Assembly (NCBI GenBank): GCA_905221605.1
Contig: CAJNDS010002211.1
Location: 229,501-293,500, forward strand
Source: Symbiodinium natans
Lineage: Eukaryota; Sar; Dinophyceae; Suessiales; Symbiodiniaceae
Direction of reading: 5' to 3'
Length of the DNA stretch: 64,000 nucleotides
Part shown: positions 7,864-15,642 of the stretch, piece after piece
Layout: every line of letters begins with the position of its first letter
How positions within the stretch are numbered: the first letter of the stretch is position 1
Notes under the pieces: generated by a model
Databases searched by the model: none
What the model saw: the letters and a program-made list of their open reading frames with translations, nothing else
What the model was told of the DNA's origin: nothing
Position numbers and translations under genes: made by a program

Positions 7864-8694
7864 ATGCCGAGAAAACAAATAGATTATAGCAATACTCATT
7901 TTTACAAAATTGTTTGTAAGGATACAAACATAACCGAGTGTTATGTAGGTCATACGACAGATTTTGTTAAACGGAGATACGCGCACAAAAACATTTGCTA
8001 CAAAGAAGAAGACAGACATTATAACATATACTTGTATGAGTTTATTCGTGAAAATGGAGGGTGGGATAATTGGGAGATGATTAATATTGAAACAAGAAGT
8101 TGTAGAGACAGTTTAGAAGCAAAGACAATTGAGCGCGAACTCACCGAACAATTGAAAGCAAACTTAAACAGAGTTAAAGCAATTGAAACAAAAGAAGAAA
8201 AATCAGTAAGAAAGAAAATCTGGAGAGACAATAACCCAGAATATAACAAACAATATTACCAAGACCATAAAGAAGAACATAACGCTCGCTCTAAACAATA
8301 CCGAGAAGACCACAAAGAAGAAATTCAAGAATGGAAAAAGAAGCATTATGAAGAAAACAAAGAAGACATTTTAACAAAACAAAAAGAAAAGTATGAAGAG
8401 AACAAAGAAATAATTTTAGAAAGAAACAAGAAATGGAGAGATGAACACCGAGAAGAACAAAAAGAATACCATAAGCAATACAGAGAAAACAACAAGGAAA
8501 AGGTAGCAGAAAGAAAAAAGAAATGTGTAGAGAAAAAGAAAGACGAGTATTTACAGAAGAAGCGTGACTATTACCAAAGTAAAAAAGAAAAGCAATTATG
8601 TGAATGTGGTTCAATGGTTAGTTCATGTGAGAAATCAAGACACCTTAAATCACAAAAACATCAAACATATCTAAAACAACAACAAGAAATTTAA
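7864..8694 (+). CDS. GIY-YIG endonuclease-like protein with charged repeats and C-terminal zinc module
   Basis: 276 residues. Residues 12-45 give HFYKIVCKD...CYVGHTTDFVKRRYAHK, the GIY and YIG strands and following catalytic Arg region of the family. A Glu in the SLEAKTIERE segment would be the metal ligand. Residues 120-240 are a long Lys/Glu helix of about 12-residue YREDHKEE-like repeats. The C-terminus has CECGSMVSSCEKSRHLKSQKH, a zinc-finger-like element. GIY-YIG nucleases cut DNA, either as homing enzymes or in repair and replication. It lies among virion genes, whereas the element's second GIY-YIG gene lies beside the integrase. No TCTA within 20 nt. Confidence 0.8.
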   Translation: MPRKQIDYSNTHFYKIVCKDTNITECYVGHTTDFVKRRYAHKNICYKEEDRHYNIYLYEFIRENGGWDNWEMINIETRSCRDSLEAKTIERELTEQLKANLNRVKAIETKEEKSVRKKIWRDNNPEYNKQYYQDHKEEHNARSKQYREDHKEEIQEWKKKHYEENKEDILTKQKEKYEENKEIILERNKKWRDEHREEQKEYHKQYRENNKEKVAERKKKCVEKKKDEYLQKKRDYYQSKKEKQLCECGSMVSSCEKSRHLKSQKHQTYLKQQQEI

Positions 8695-8704
8695 TATAAC
8701 ATTC

Positions 8705-8731
8705 TAATAATAATTTATCTAATTATTATTA
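8705..8731. terminator. Perfect 11-bp AT hairpin with TCTA in the loop region
   Basis: TAATAATAATT (8705-8715), loop TATCT, AATTATTATTA (8721-8731). It lies between the GIY-YIG stop and the fibre ATG. The TCTA promoter core (8718-8721) overlaps the loop, so the site could serve both as 3' end and promoter. Confidence 0.5.
8718..8721 (+). promoter_or_regulatory. Putative late promoter TCTA (fibre gene)
   Basis: TTTATCTAATTATTATT context, 12 nt upstream of the ATG at 8734. Confidence 0.55.
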
Positions 8732-8733
8732 TA

Positions 8734-11091
8734 ATGGTTCTTACTTTAAACAACACAAATACACTTACAGCAGATAATGTTATTGTTGGTGGAACAGACA
8801 TTTCTTTGTTATATGCCACAAAAACAGAATTAGGAGACATCAACACCGCGAATTCTTCAAACATACAAGCAAACACCGACTCTATAGATGTTTTAAACAC
8901 AAAGCAACTACAAAACTTTCATAATATCAGTTCTTTAACGCACTTATTAGATACGGAGTATCAAACAAACACCACCTTAACGAGCACATTTTACAATAAA
9001 ACAGAAATAGACTCAACCTTTACGAATTATTACACACAAACTCAAATAGACACAAATTTATCAACAAATTACCAGACCAACACCCAATTAGGAACAAATT
9101 ATTATAATAAAACCGAAGTAGACGGATTAATAGCAGGAGGAGGAGGAGACACTTATACAACAACAGAAGTAGATAATTTACTTGCTTTAAGAGTTCCAGT
9201 AAGTGATTTTACCAATAGATTTAGTGCTAATCCTATTATTGATTGTTCTGCCCCTACTGTTATTCATAGTGGATTAACATTAAATAATTCAACAATAAAT
9301 ATTTCCCCAGTAGCAGGATTATTATTTAGTAATCAAACCGGAGGAGGTGATAAAGTTTTAGCAGAGTTTAAGAACGCTACGAGTTATATAACTTTGCAAG
9401 GGGATAAGATATTTTGCAATAATACATCAGACGATGCAATTAAACAACTTGATTTAACTAATAATAATGCAGGGTATAAAATGAGTGGGAAAATAGAAAC
9501 GCCAACAGGTGGTTTAGTAGTGGAAAATACAGCAGACGCTAATTTATCATTTACCGTTAGAAATACTGATAATTATATTACTTTTAATAATGATAATATC
9601 GATTGTTATAATTCAGTTGGCGATACTGGTAGAATATTAAACTTAAATAATAATGCTAATCAATATGTTAAATCACATTCCTTATTAGTAGATACAGGAA
9701 CGGAAACATTAACAAGCGGGTATAATTTGGATGTTGTTGATAGTGCGATTATTAGACAGAATTTAAAAGTTGATGGTAATTTAGATTTAACAAATGATTT
9801 AAATTTTGACGGTGAAAATTGTAATATATCTAATAACTCAGGACTTACATTTTATAAAGATACAACAGATGCGTCGAATGTTATGACTGTAAAAAATGCA
9901 CAAGGATATTTAAAATTTAATTCATTTAATATTAATGCTTATAACACAAGCAACGACAGTTCATCATTGCTTTTATTAAATACTGCTAACGGTAATGGTG
10001 TTTATTGTTTAAGTTTAGGCATCGGAGCAATTCAAGGAGCAAATAAACTAAATGTAAGTGGCGGGAATGCTAATTTTGGTGGCACTTCATCATTTCAAAA
10101 CATAGCAACTTTTAATAGTGATATTTATATTAATAATTCAGGGAGAATATTTCAAAGAGCAGACGTTAATAATTCATTAAATGTAATATCAACAGAAGAA
10201 ATTAATTTTTCATTACAATCAAATAGAACAACCGACCCAACAACAGGAACAATAGCACTACAATTAAACGACACTAACGGAATTACTATTAATAGAGCAG
10301 TTACAAATAACTTAACTTTTAATAGTATTGGTAATATCGTTGGTGAGGCAGATGTTATTAGTTGGGGGCGCTTTATGTTTCAAAATAGTAGTGAGTTTAA
10401 AGAAGTATTGGACGGACAATATAAATTGTTTGTTCGAAATGGAGACACGTTAGGCGACATTAATTTAACTGTTGGATTAGAAAGTAGCACACCAGAAATT
10501 AAAATAACTGATGGAAAAGTAAAAATGAATAACTTAGAAATAACACAAGAGACAATAAGCACCGTAGACCAAATACAATTTTTAAATACTGACGCAGGAG
10601 GTGAATATGCATTTTATTTTGGTAGTGTTTCAGTATCGAATGATGTGTTTTCAATTTCACCAGGTGGCATTCTCGTTAATGGAGATATTGAATATACAGG
10701 GTCTTTAATTCCAAGTTCCGATAAACGTTTGAAAAAAGATATTAAGGAACTTAACCAAAAAAAAGCAGTGGAATTAGTTAAATACATTGTTCCAAAAACA
10801 TATCATTTTATTGACGACAGACAAAAGGGTAAATCATGTTGTGGTTTTATTGCTAATGACTTTTTAAGTAAAAAAGTCCCAGATGAATGGCAAAATATAG
10901 TTAAAGAAGGCAAAGACGGATATTTAAAGTTTGATTATACTTCTTGTGTTCCTATTTTATGGAGTGCATTACAAGCAACAATAAATGAAGTAGAAGAATT
11001 AAAAGATTTAGTAAAAACAATGAAAAAGGAAATGGCAACGATGAAAGGAGAAATAACAAAGTTGAAAAAGAAAATTAAGGATGATGATTAA
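8734..11091 (+). CDS. Fibre / receptor-binding protein with C-terminal peptidase S74 chaperone
   Basis: 785 residues, the largest virion-type gene. The first 130 residues are short repeats (YATKTEL, NKTEIDS, NKTEVDGL) typical of trimeric fibre shafts, followed by a long Asn/Thr/Gly-rich beta body. From residue 661, SSDKRLKKDIKELN...YHFID and CCGFIANDF match the S74 intramolecular chaperone, which in phage tail spikes and some algal-virus fibres drives trimerisation and then cleaves itself. The Ser/Lys of SSDKRLKK are the expected catalytic pair. The protein ends in a coiled coil. Host-cell attachment is the inferred role. It converges with the ATPase gene. Confidence 0.9.
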   Translation: MVLTLNNTNTLTADNVIVGGTDISLLYATKTELGDINTANSSNIQANTDSIDVLNTKQLQNFHNISSLTHLLDTEYQTNTTLTSTFYNKTEIDSTFTNYYTQTQIDTNLSTNYQTNTQLGTNYYNKTEVDGLIAGGGGDTYTTTEVDNLLALRVPVSDFTNRFSANPIIDCSAPTVIHSGLTLNNSTINISPVAGLLFSNQTGGGDKVLAEFKNATSYITLQGDKIFCNNTSDDAIKQLDLTNNNAGYKMSGKIETPTGGLVVENTADANLSFTVRNTDNYITFNNDNIDCYNSVGDTGRILNLNNNANQYVKSHSLLVDTGTETLTSGYNLDVVDSAIIRQNLKVDGNLDLTNDLNFDGENCNISNNSGLTFYKDTTDASNVMTVKNAQGYLKFNSFNINAYNTSNDSSSLLLLNTANGNGVYCLSLGIGAIQGANKLNVSGGNANFGGTSSFQNIATFNSDIYINNSGRIFQRADVNNSLNVISTEEINFSLQSNRTTDPTTGTIALQLNDTNGITINRAVTNNLTFNSIGNIVGEADVISWGRFMFQNSSEFKEVLDGQYKLFVRNGDTLGDINLTVGLESSTPEIKITDGKVKMNNLEITQETISTVDQIQFLNTDAGGEYAFYFGSVSVSNDVFSISPGGILVNGDIEYTGSLIPSSDKRLKKDIKELNQKKAVELVKYIVPKTYHFIDDRQKGKSCCGFIANDFLSKKVPDEWQNIVKEGKDGYLKFDYTSCVPILWSALQATINEVEELKDLVKTMKKEMATMKGEITKLKKKIKDDD

Positions 11092-11120
11092 TAATATTAT
11101 AGCAAAATAATATTATTAAT
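11087..11120. terminator. Perfect 14-bp hairpin between convergent fibre and ATPase genes
   Basis: ATTAATAATATTAT (11087-11100), loop AGCAAA, ATAATATTATTAAT (11107-11120). It contains both stop codons (TAA at 11089-11091 and the minus-strand TAA at 11116-11118). Bidirectional transcript end is the likely role. Confidence 0.65.
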
Positions 11121-11910
11121 CTATAACTAATTTAGCATCAAACCTTTTATAAAACATATCATTTACGTCTGCTTTCATCAAGTTAATGAATAAAAAACTA
11201 TACGGTTCTTCTGTAGCTAAATTATACACTTCCAATAATAATTTCTTTGCTTCTGCAAGATTTTTAGTATCTGCTACAGAAGATTTTTTAATCAATACGG
11301 CGCTTAATTCCTCAACCATTGTTTCTATTTCTTTGTAATTCCTTAATCTAAAGAAGAACAACTGACGACTATTGACACGAATTATTGGAGACAGTGCGTT
11401 AAATTTTTGTGTTGCAGTGATAATACATATCGCTTTATGTCGTCCCCTTACATATAATTGATTTAATAATGGACTGTTGCGTGAAAAACTCTTTGAATCA
11501 GCAAAATCATCAACAATAATTAATATTGAATGCAATTGCTTGTGTCCATTCTTCTTTTGATACTCAGTTATTTTATGTTGTCTGTTTATGACTTCTTCTA
11601 ATTCCGAGGGGTTGTATTCATCAAACATACATTTTTCTTTCTCTAAATCCACCTTCAAATCGTTCTGAATATACCTTTTAACAGGAGTCCAGTTAGGGTC
11701 AATTGAAACAGAGGGCGACCATACATATATTCTTGCGAAAACATCGCGATAAATGTCTAATATCATTGACTGTAATAATATGCCTTTACCACTTCCAGAA
11801 GGGCCAGTTATTATTTGACTGAAAGGTAATCTCGGGGCTACTTCATATTTAGATTGTTTGAACTCGTATTCTTTGACATTAACAGGTTTAACTATCGGAA
11901 TGTTTGACAT
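11116..11910 (-). CDS. Genome-packaging ATPase, FtsK/HerA (A32-like)
   Basis: 264 residues. Walker A is GPSGSGKG (36-43) and Walker B is ILIIVDDF (129-136). A TATQ sensor-like element follows CIITATQKF, and then RQLFFFRLR. Length and motif order match packaging ATPases of Polintons, PLVs and virophages. These translocate the genome into the preformed capsid using ATP. The gene closes the morphogenesis block. TCTA at 11924-11927 (minus) lies about 14 nt upstream of the ATG. Confidence 0.93.
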   Translation of the reverse strand: MSNIPIVKPVNVKEYEFKQSKYEVAPRLPFSQIITGPSGSGKGILLQSMILDIYRDVFARIYVWSPSVSIDPNWTPVKRYIQNDLKVDLEKEKCMFDEYNPSELEEVINRQHKITEYQKKNGHKQLHSILIIVDDFADSKSFSRNSPLLNQLYVRGRHKAICIITATQKFNALSPIIRVNSRQLFFFRLRNYKEIETMVEELSAVLIKKSSVADTKNLAEAKKLLLEVYNLATEEPYSFLFINLMKADVNDMFYKRFDAKLVID

Positions 11911-11923
11911 TATTATTAATACA

Positions 11924-11927
11924 TAGA
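11924..11927 (-). promoter_or_regulatory. Putative late promoter TCTA (ATPase gene)
   Basis: Minus-strand TTTTCTATG context, about 14 nt upstream of the ATG at 11910. Confidence 0.5.
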
Positions 11928-11949
11928 AAATTATATCGTTATTTAATAT

Positions 11950-12105
11950 ATGTATAACTACAAAAACTATATAGATGTAATAGATGAGATAGAGAAATTA
12001 GACGAAGTAATAAAAACACCAAGATACAGAATGTGTTGTCGTAGTTTGTTAGAGTTCTTGAAAGCCGTTTGTTATTATCTTAAAAATATGAAAAAATCTA
12101 AATAA
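11950..12105 (+). CDS. Small ORF, 51 aa
   Basis: Starts MYNYKNYIDVIDEIEKLDEV and ends YYLKNMKKSK; 51 codons then TAA. It fills the gap between the divergent ATPase gene and the 114-aa gene with no overlap of either coding region. It is amphipathic with a central CC pair and no recognised domain. Codon content resembles its neighbours. It has no TCTA upstream on its strand, and the promoter of the next gene lies inside its last codons. It may be real but is short. Confidence 0.45.
   Translation: MYNYKNYIDVIDEIEKLDEVIKTPRYRMCCRSLLEFLKAVCYYLKNMKKSK
12097..12100 (+). promoter_or_regulatory. Putative late promoter TCTA (114-aa gene)
   Basis: AAATCTAAATAATATTA context, 10 nt upstream of the ATG at 12111. 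Confidence 0.5.
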
Positions 12106-12110
12106 TATTA

Positions 12111-12455
12111 ATGGAAGAGAACAGCGGAGGGTTTCACATTGATAAAAGTAGTGTTGATTGTAACTTTTGTAGATGTGGTAAAAAGGCATTGTATAAACAA
12201 ACTAAAACAACAACAGATAAACAGGGTAACGTCGTAGTTAATCAGGTAGAGAATCGTTCTTCTTGGAAAGTTGGCAGGAATACGACGCCCGACGGAAACG
12301 CTATATTCAAAACAAACATGAAAGATAATGAAGATGTTGATACAGTAGATACAGGGTTCAGGTCAAGAAAACCAACACCCGAAGAAAGAATAGAAATATT
12401 AGAAAAAGAAGTAGAGGAGCTAAAAAGGAACTTAGGATTAAACAGTATGGAATGA
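12111..12455 (+). CDS. Small CxxCxC protein with C-terminal coiled coil
   Basis: 114 residues. An N-terminal CNFCRC motif (about 18-23) suggests metal binding. The C-terminus, EERIEILEKEVEELKRNLGL, is a short leucine-zipper-like coiled coil, so the protein probably oligomerises. No family was recognised. It is the last TCTA-preceded gene, and a hairpin-bearing spacer follows. A late or virion-associated role is inferred from its promoter only. Confidence 0.65.
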   Translation: MEENSGGFHIDKSSVDCNFCRCGKKALYKQTKTTTDKQGNVVVNQVENRSSWKVGRNTTPDGNAIFKTNMKDNEDVDTVDTGFRSRKPTPEERIEILEKEVEELKRNLGLNSME

Positions 12456-12510
12456 CATTAAAGGTTTGTTTTTATTAGATTATGACACAAGAAAACGCGT
12501 TTTCGGTATT

Positions 12511-12540
12511 ATGTTTAAAGAAATGTTGTTCTTTAAACAT
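12511..12540. terminator. Perfect 12-bp hairpin
   Basis: ATGTTTAAAGAA (12511-12522), loop ATGTTG, TTCTTTAAACAT (12529-12540). It lies 55 bp after the 114-aa stop; transcript end is the simplest reading. Confidence 0.5.
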
Positions 12541-12685
12541 GACAGTTGCCCCCAAGCACAGAGCCCCATTGTTTCACATTGAACGGACACATGAAAGGGA
12601 AGTAGTGCGACACGTTCAATAGCATCTCATAAGCAGTTGCTTAATTCGTTTGATTAAATCTTAAGGAACTCATACCCCATTGCGT

Positions 12686-12715
12686 TTAATAATAATAAAT
12701 TGTTATTATTATTAA
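12686..12715. other. Perfect 13-bp AT hairpin before a start codon
   Basis: TTAATAATAATAA (12686-12698), loop ATTG, TTATTATTATTAA (12703-12715). The ATG of the 77-aa gene is at 12717. Confidence 0.6.
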
Positions 12716-12716
12716 T

Positions 12717-12950
12717 ATGAAGAATATAGTAGAATTTAAATTAACAAACGAACCAAACGAAGGTTATAATCAAGACATCGGTTTTTGTAAATTTTGCCAT
12801 AGCTATGTTCCTAAATCGTATTTTATCGGTTGTTATGGCAAAATATGTAAAACGTGCGTTAGATGTCGGGAAAAACATTTAACGGGTAATATATATGGGA
12901 AAACTTCTAAACATTTACCAGAACAAAATCTCGATAGCAAAAGTGGCTGA
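12717..12950 (+). CDS. Small zinc-ribbon protein
   Basis: 77 residues. CKFC (about 24-27) and CKTCVRC (about 43-49) form a two-pair zinc ribbon. The last 18 residues overlap the next ORF, which is open in the +1 frame, so the two may be one gene split by a frameshift or joined by frameshifting. No family was named; a nucleic-acid-binding or transcription role is possible. Confidence 0.55.
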   Translation: MKNIVEFKLTNEPNEGYNQDIGFCKFCHSYVPKSYFIGCYGKICKTCVRCREKHLTGNIYGKTSKHLPEQNLDSKSG

Positions 12951-13197
12951 AAAATGCGATTATTATGTTACAGGTATTGATTTAGATTGTTGGACGAGTT
13001 TAGGATGGGAACAAAGATTATTAAAATATGAACCCGAAACATTTAAGTTTATTTGGGCACAGATTGACTTAAGAAAACCACAGACAGAAGCACACATTAA
13101 AAGTATAATTGAACACTTGAAGCCGAAAGGGTGGTGTATTCAACACGTAAAAGAACCCTTGAGCGATGCCGATATTGAGGAGATTATCAGGGTCTAA
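12895..13197 (+). CDS. Unknown protein overlapping the zinc-ribbon ORF
   Basis: 100 residues. The ATG at 12895 lies inside the preceding ORF (56-bp overlap, +1 frame). Contents include KVAEKCDYYVTGIDLDCWTS and ICYHL-like mixed helix/strand sequence ending SDADIEEIIRV. No family was recognised. It could be an independent gene or the C-terminal part of a zinc-ribbon fusion; the lack of a clear promoter of its own favours linkage to the upstream frame. Confidence 0.5.
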   Translation: MGKLLNIYQNKISIAKVAEKCDYYVTGIDLDCWTSLGWEQRLLKYEPETFKFIWAQIDLRKPQTEAHIKSIIEHLKPKGWCIQHVKEPLSDADIEEIIRV

Positions 13198-13212
13198 AGG
13201 GTAGAATACGTA
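13193..13212 (+). promoter_or_regulatory. Degenerate early-type motif
   Basis: TCTAAAGGGTAGAATACGTA resembles the copy at 16271-16290 (CTTAAAGAGTAGAAGCCTTA). It ends 9 nt before the ATG at 13222. Confidence 0.35.
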
Positions 13213-13221
13213 ATAACGTAT

Positions 13222-13560
13222 ATGACCGAGGGTAAGGTGAGCACGGACATGATTTATAACACTGTTATAGAAAATCACAATATGACTCAATTGAAGATTA
13301 ACGAAATTTTAGGTATTGTTCAACAATTGGTTAAGGATAATGTTAAGAAACCAAGCACTTATGAAAAAAACACAACGACAACACCAGTTGATAAAAGCGA
13401 GAAAAGCGATTGGAGCAAGAAAAGGAAAACTTACATGGAAAGACTGAATAAGGGCGAAATCAAAGTCCCAAAAGAAGACACATTGAAATATTATGATATC
13501 GAATTCAACAAAGAACAAGAAAAGTATCAATTTAAAACACCCGCTAAAAGCGAGGAGTGA
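13222..13560 (+). CDS. Small unknown protein
   Basis: 112 residues. The N-terminal 45 residues form a helix (MIYNTVIENHNMTQLKINEI), followed by a Thr/Lys/Ser-rich linker and a charged C-terminus. No cysteine motif, membrane segment or recognised domain. It converges with the 125-aa gene, with a perfect hairpin between them. A degenerate early motif precedes it. Confidence 0.55.
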   Translation: MTEGKVSTDMIYNTVIENHNMTQLKINEILGIVQQLVKDNVKKPSTYEKNTTTTPVDKSEKSDWSKKRKTYMERLNKGEIKVPKEDTLKYYDIEFNKEQEKYQFKTPAKSEE

Positions 13561-13567
13561 GATGTGA

Positions 13568-13592
13568 TTTAATATTATTTGATAATATTAAA
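13568..13592. terminator. Perfect 11-bp hairpin between convergent genes
   Basis: TTTAATATTAT (13568-13578), loop TTG, ATAATATTAAA (13582-13592). It lies between the stop at 13560 and the minus-strand stop at 13598. Confidence 0.6.
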
Positions 13593-13597
13593 ACTCA

Positions 13598-13975
13598 TCA
13601 AGGATAAATATGATATGAAAAGTTATTTAATTTATAAATGGCGATTGTTTCTTCAAGTTCTCCGAGGGTTGTTTTAAATACAAACCAATTATTTTTATCT
13701 TCGTTTTCGATGGGTATGTATGTCCTTAAATACCATTCGGTATAATGTGAACATCCAGTTATTATATCTTTTATTATCTTCCCGCGTATATCTTTACAAA
13801 CTTCATCATTTACAACATATTTAAATATTACTTTACATGAGTGGTCTCTATACAGTTCGGGGTTATCAACTGTAAATATACATTCACCCATCGAGAATTT
13901 AGGATGAACATGTATAGGTTTAGGATTTATTAAAGGTCGTGTTGTTGTTTGTTGGGTAGATGTTGAACTTCCCAT
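13598..13975 (-). CDS. Small protein with N-myristoylation-like N-terminus
   Basis: 125 residues. It starts MGSSTSTQQ, fitting the eukaryotic N-myristoylation pattern (Gly2, Ser at 6). A Pro/Thr-rich linker precedes a compact, Cys-containing domain (HSCKVIFKYVVNDEVCKDIR). No family was recognised; membrane targeting in the host is inferred from the N-terminus alone. A second copy, cut by the assembly gap, starts at 21756. Confidence 0.6.
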   Translation of the reverse strand: MGSSTSTQQTTTRPLINPKPIHVHPKFSMGECIFTVDNPELYRDHSCKVIFKYVVNDEVCKDIRGKIIKDIITGCSHYTEWYLRTYIPIENEDKNNWFVFKTTLGELEETIAIYKLNNFSYHIYP

Positions 13976-14044
13976 GATTAAGGTTGTAACACGCTTTACC
14001 TTTAAAACGTGTTAAACTTAATTATTAATGTAACCTATTAATAG

Positions 14045-14605
14045 TTAGGTTTGTTTGAGAATACTTTTGTTTGTTTTACATGCCAATATACTTTCAGCTT
14101 GTTTTTCCATTATATCAAATATTTCTTCCTGAATATCATGTTTGAAGAACTTATAATCGTGAGGCTTACATCTTGTATTCTTCTTAAATAAATATATGTC
14201 TATGACAATTTCAAGTATTATATAAACTTCACTATACATCTTGTTGTTGTAAAAGAATAAATCACCGAAACAAGTAGCACGTTTGTTAAAATATTCAGCG
14301 CAAAAGTGCAAGTCATAAAAATTATCATATATGGTTTTAATGTGCTCCATTGTATTAGTATTGATATATTTACGAAAAAGATTTGGGTCTACTCTAAAAT
14401 CAAAACAACAACGTTTTATTTCTTTCTGGGTTAAGTCTAAGGGATACATCCGAGCAAACAGATATAGGTCATCATAAACATCATTGTCAATAATATCAGA
14501 ACAAGTTAGGAATTCCTTAATATTGTCATTGACATTATCAGGAAAGCACAACTCAAGGTTTTTTAACTTTTGACAGTTAGGACAATTGTAAATACAAGCC
14601 TTCAT
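14045..14605 (-). CDS. Cysteine-rich protein of unknown function (copy A)
   Basis: 186 residues from the ATG at 14605; the longer frame to 14629 would need a TTG start and would run into the promoter motif. The N-terminus has MKACIYNCPNCQKLKNLELC, a possible zinc site, and more Cys/His are spread along an alpha-helical, aromatic-rich body (LCSDII, KRCCFDF). No family was recognised. It is divergent from the integrase gene, with the early motif 20 nt upstream (14626-14640). Confidence 0.65.
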   Translation of the reverse strand: MKACIYNCPNCQKLKNLELCFPDNVNDNIKEFLTCSDIIDNDVYDDLYLFARMYPLDLTQKEIKRCCFDFRVDPNLFRKYINTNTMEHIKTIYDNFYDLHFCAEYFNKRATCFGDLFFYNNKMYSEVYIILEIVIDIYLFKKNTRCKPHDYKFFKHDIQEEIFDIMEKQAESILACKTNKSILKQT

Positions 14606-14625
14606 CTCACTAACATAATAAGTCG

Positions 14626-14640
14626 TCAAGTCTTTAAGTC
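14626..14640 (-). promoter_or_regulatory. Putative early promoter between divergent genes
   Basis: Minus-strand GACTTAAAGACTTGA, 20 nt upstream of the ATG at 14605. The integrase ATG (14687) lies 46 nt to the other side, so the site may be shared. Confidence 0.6.
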
Positions 14641-14686
14641 GTTTTTAAGTCCTTTTTTATCATTGCTTCTTTTCTCTACTCTTTAT

Positions 14687-15619
14687 ATGAGTTTAAGCAA
14701 GGAAGAAATATTAAGCAATATATATTATGACTTAGAACGTGGTTATGGTAGCATTCAGAGTTTATACAAGGAAGCTAACAAAGATGGCGCAGGTGTGAGT
14801 CTTCAATTTGTTAAAGATTGGGTTAAAAAGCAACCTAACAAGCAAAAGCAAGGATACAAAAATTTTAATAGCTATTCTGCACCTTTTAGCAGATTTGAAT
14901 TTCAGATTGATATTATGGATATGCAAAGCTTAATGAGAGACACAGGAACAAAAGATAAATTGAGATATGCCCTTTTATGTATTGATATATTTAGCAAAAA
15001 AGTTCATGTCGTCCCATTAAAAAGTAAAGATGGTGTTGATGTATATGATGCGGTTTTAGAGTGTTTCAAAACGTTAGGGCATCCGATGAGTATTTATTCA
15101 GACGATGAAGGTAGCTTCAATTCTAAAAAACTTCAAGATTATTTTAAAGGCGAAGGTATTAACCATATAGTAACATTGACACACGCTAACGTAGCCGAGA
15201 GAGCAATAAGAACCTTTAAGAAAATGATAGGAGACAGAGCCGAATTTACTAAACAAAGTTGGTCTGAAATGTTGAAACCAGTATTAAAGAAATATAATAA
15301 TATGATGGTTCATTCGAGCACAGGATTTACACCGAATAAAGCACACGAAGACGACAACGAAGTAAATGTAAAGGCTAATTTAGTGTTGAAAGAAAAATAT
15401 TTAAGAAATTATCCTAAAATAGAAGAAGGGGATAAAGTCAAAATATACGACAAAGGAAAAGGAAATTATAGTTCGAGGAAGGAGACCCGTAGTCGGTGGC
15501 ATCCACAAATTTATACAGTTGCCAAAGTAGATAGAGATACCACATTAAATAAGTTCTATATTTTAGAAGGTAAAACTAAACAGTATAATAGGCATGAACT
15601 ATTATTAGTGAATGAATAA
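14687..15619 (+). CDS. Retroviral-type (rve) DDE integrase (copy A)
   Basis: 310 residues from the ATG at 14687; the longer frame from 14570 uses TTG and overlaps the divergent gene. An N-terminal helical region (1-60) precedes the rve core: Asp75 in FQIDIMD, Asp139 in YSDDEGSF and Glu171 in HANVAERAIRTFKK, the catalytic triad of Polinton-type integrases. The C-terminus (about 245-310) is an SH3/chromo-like beta segment (EGDKVKIYDKG...RWHPQIYTV). It joins the linear genome ends to host DNA and so explains the TIR-bounded insertion. It is followed at 23 bp by a GIY-YIG gene on the same strand. Confidence 0.94.
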   Translation: MSLSKEEILSNIYYDLERGYGSIQSLYKEANKDGAGVSLQFVKDWVKKQPNKQKQGYKNFNSYSAPFSRFEFQIDIMDMQSLMRDTGTKDKLRYALLCIDIFSKKVHVVPLKSKDGVDVYDAVLECFKTLGHPMSIYSDDEGSFNSKKLQDYFKGEGINHIVTLTHANVAERAIRTFKKMIGDRAEFTKQSWSEMLKPVLKKYNNMMVHSSTGFTPNKAHEDDNEVNVKANLVLKEKYLRNYPKIEEGDKVKIYDKGKGNYSSRKETRSRWHPQIYTVAKVDRDTTLNKFYILEGKTKQYNRHELLLVNE

Positions 15620-15623
15620 AACA

Positions 15624-15637
15624 TCTTAAAGACAAGA
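15624..15637 (+). promoter_or_regulatory. Early-type motif (GIY-YIG gene)
   Basis: TCTTAAAGACAAGA, 5 nt upstream of the ATG at 15643, in gene orientation. Confidence 0.45.
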
Positions 15638-15642
15638 AAAGA

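Larger units (their letters stand above)
12456..12716. other. Spacer between the two halves of the element, with two perfect hairpins
   Basis: 261 bp without a gene. It contains a 12-bp hairpin (12511-12522 / 12529-12540, loop 6) and a 13-bp hairpin (12686-12698 / 12703-12715, loop 4) ending 1 bp before the next ATG. The middle (12541-12640) is less AT-rich than its surroundings. It separates TCTA-type genes from the replication/integration genes. Terminator, origin or regulatory functions are all possible. Confidence 0.6.

Noticed and set aside
14570-14686. N-terminal extension of the integrase
   Set aside because: It needs a TTG start, overlaps the divergent gene and runs through the promoter motif; the ATG at 14687 is preferred.
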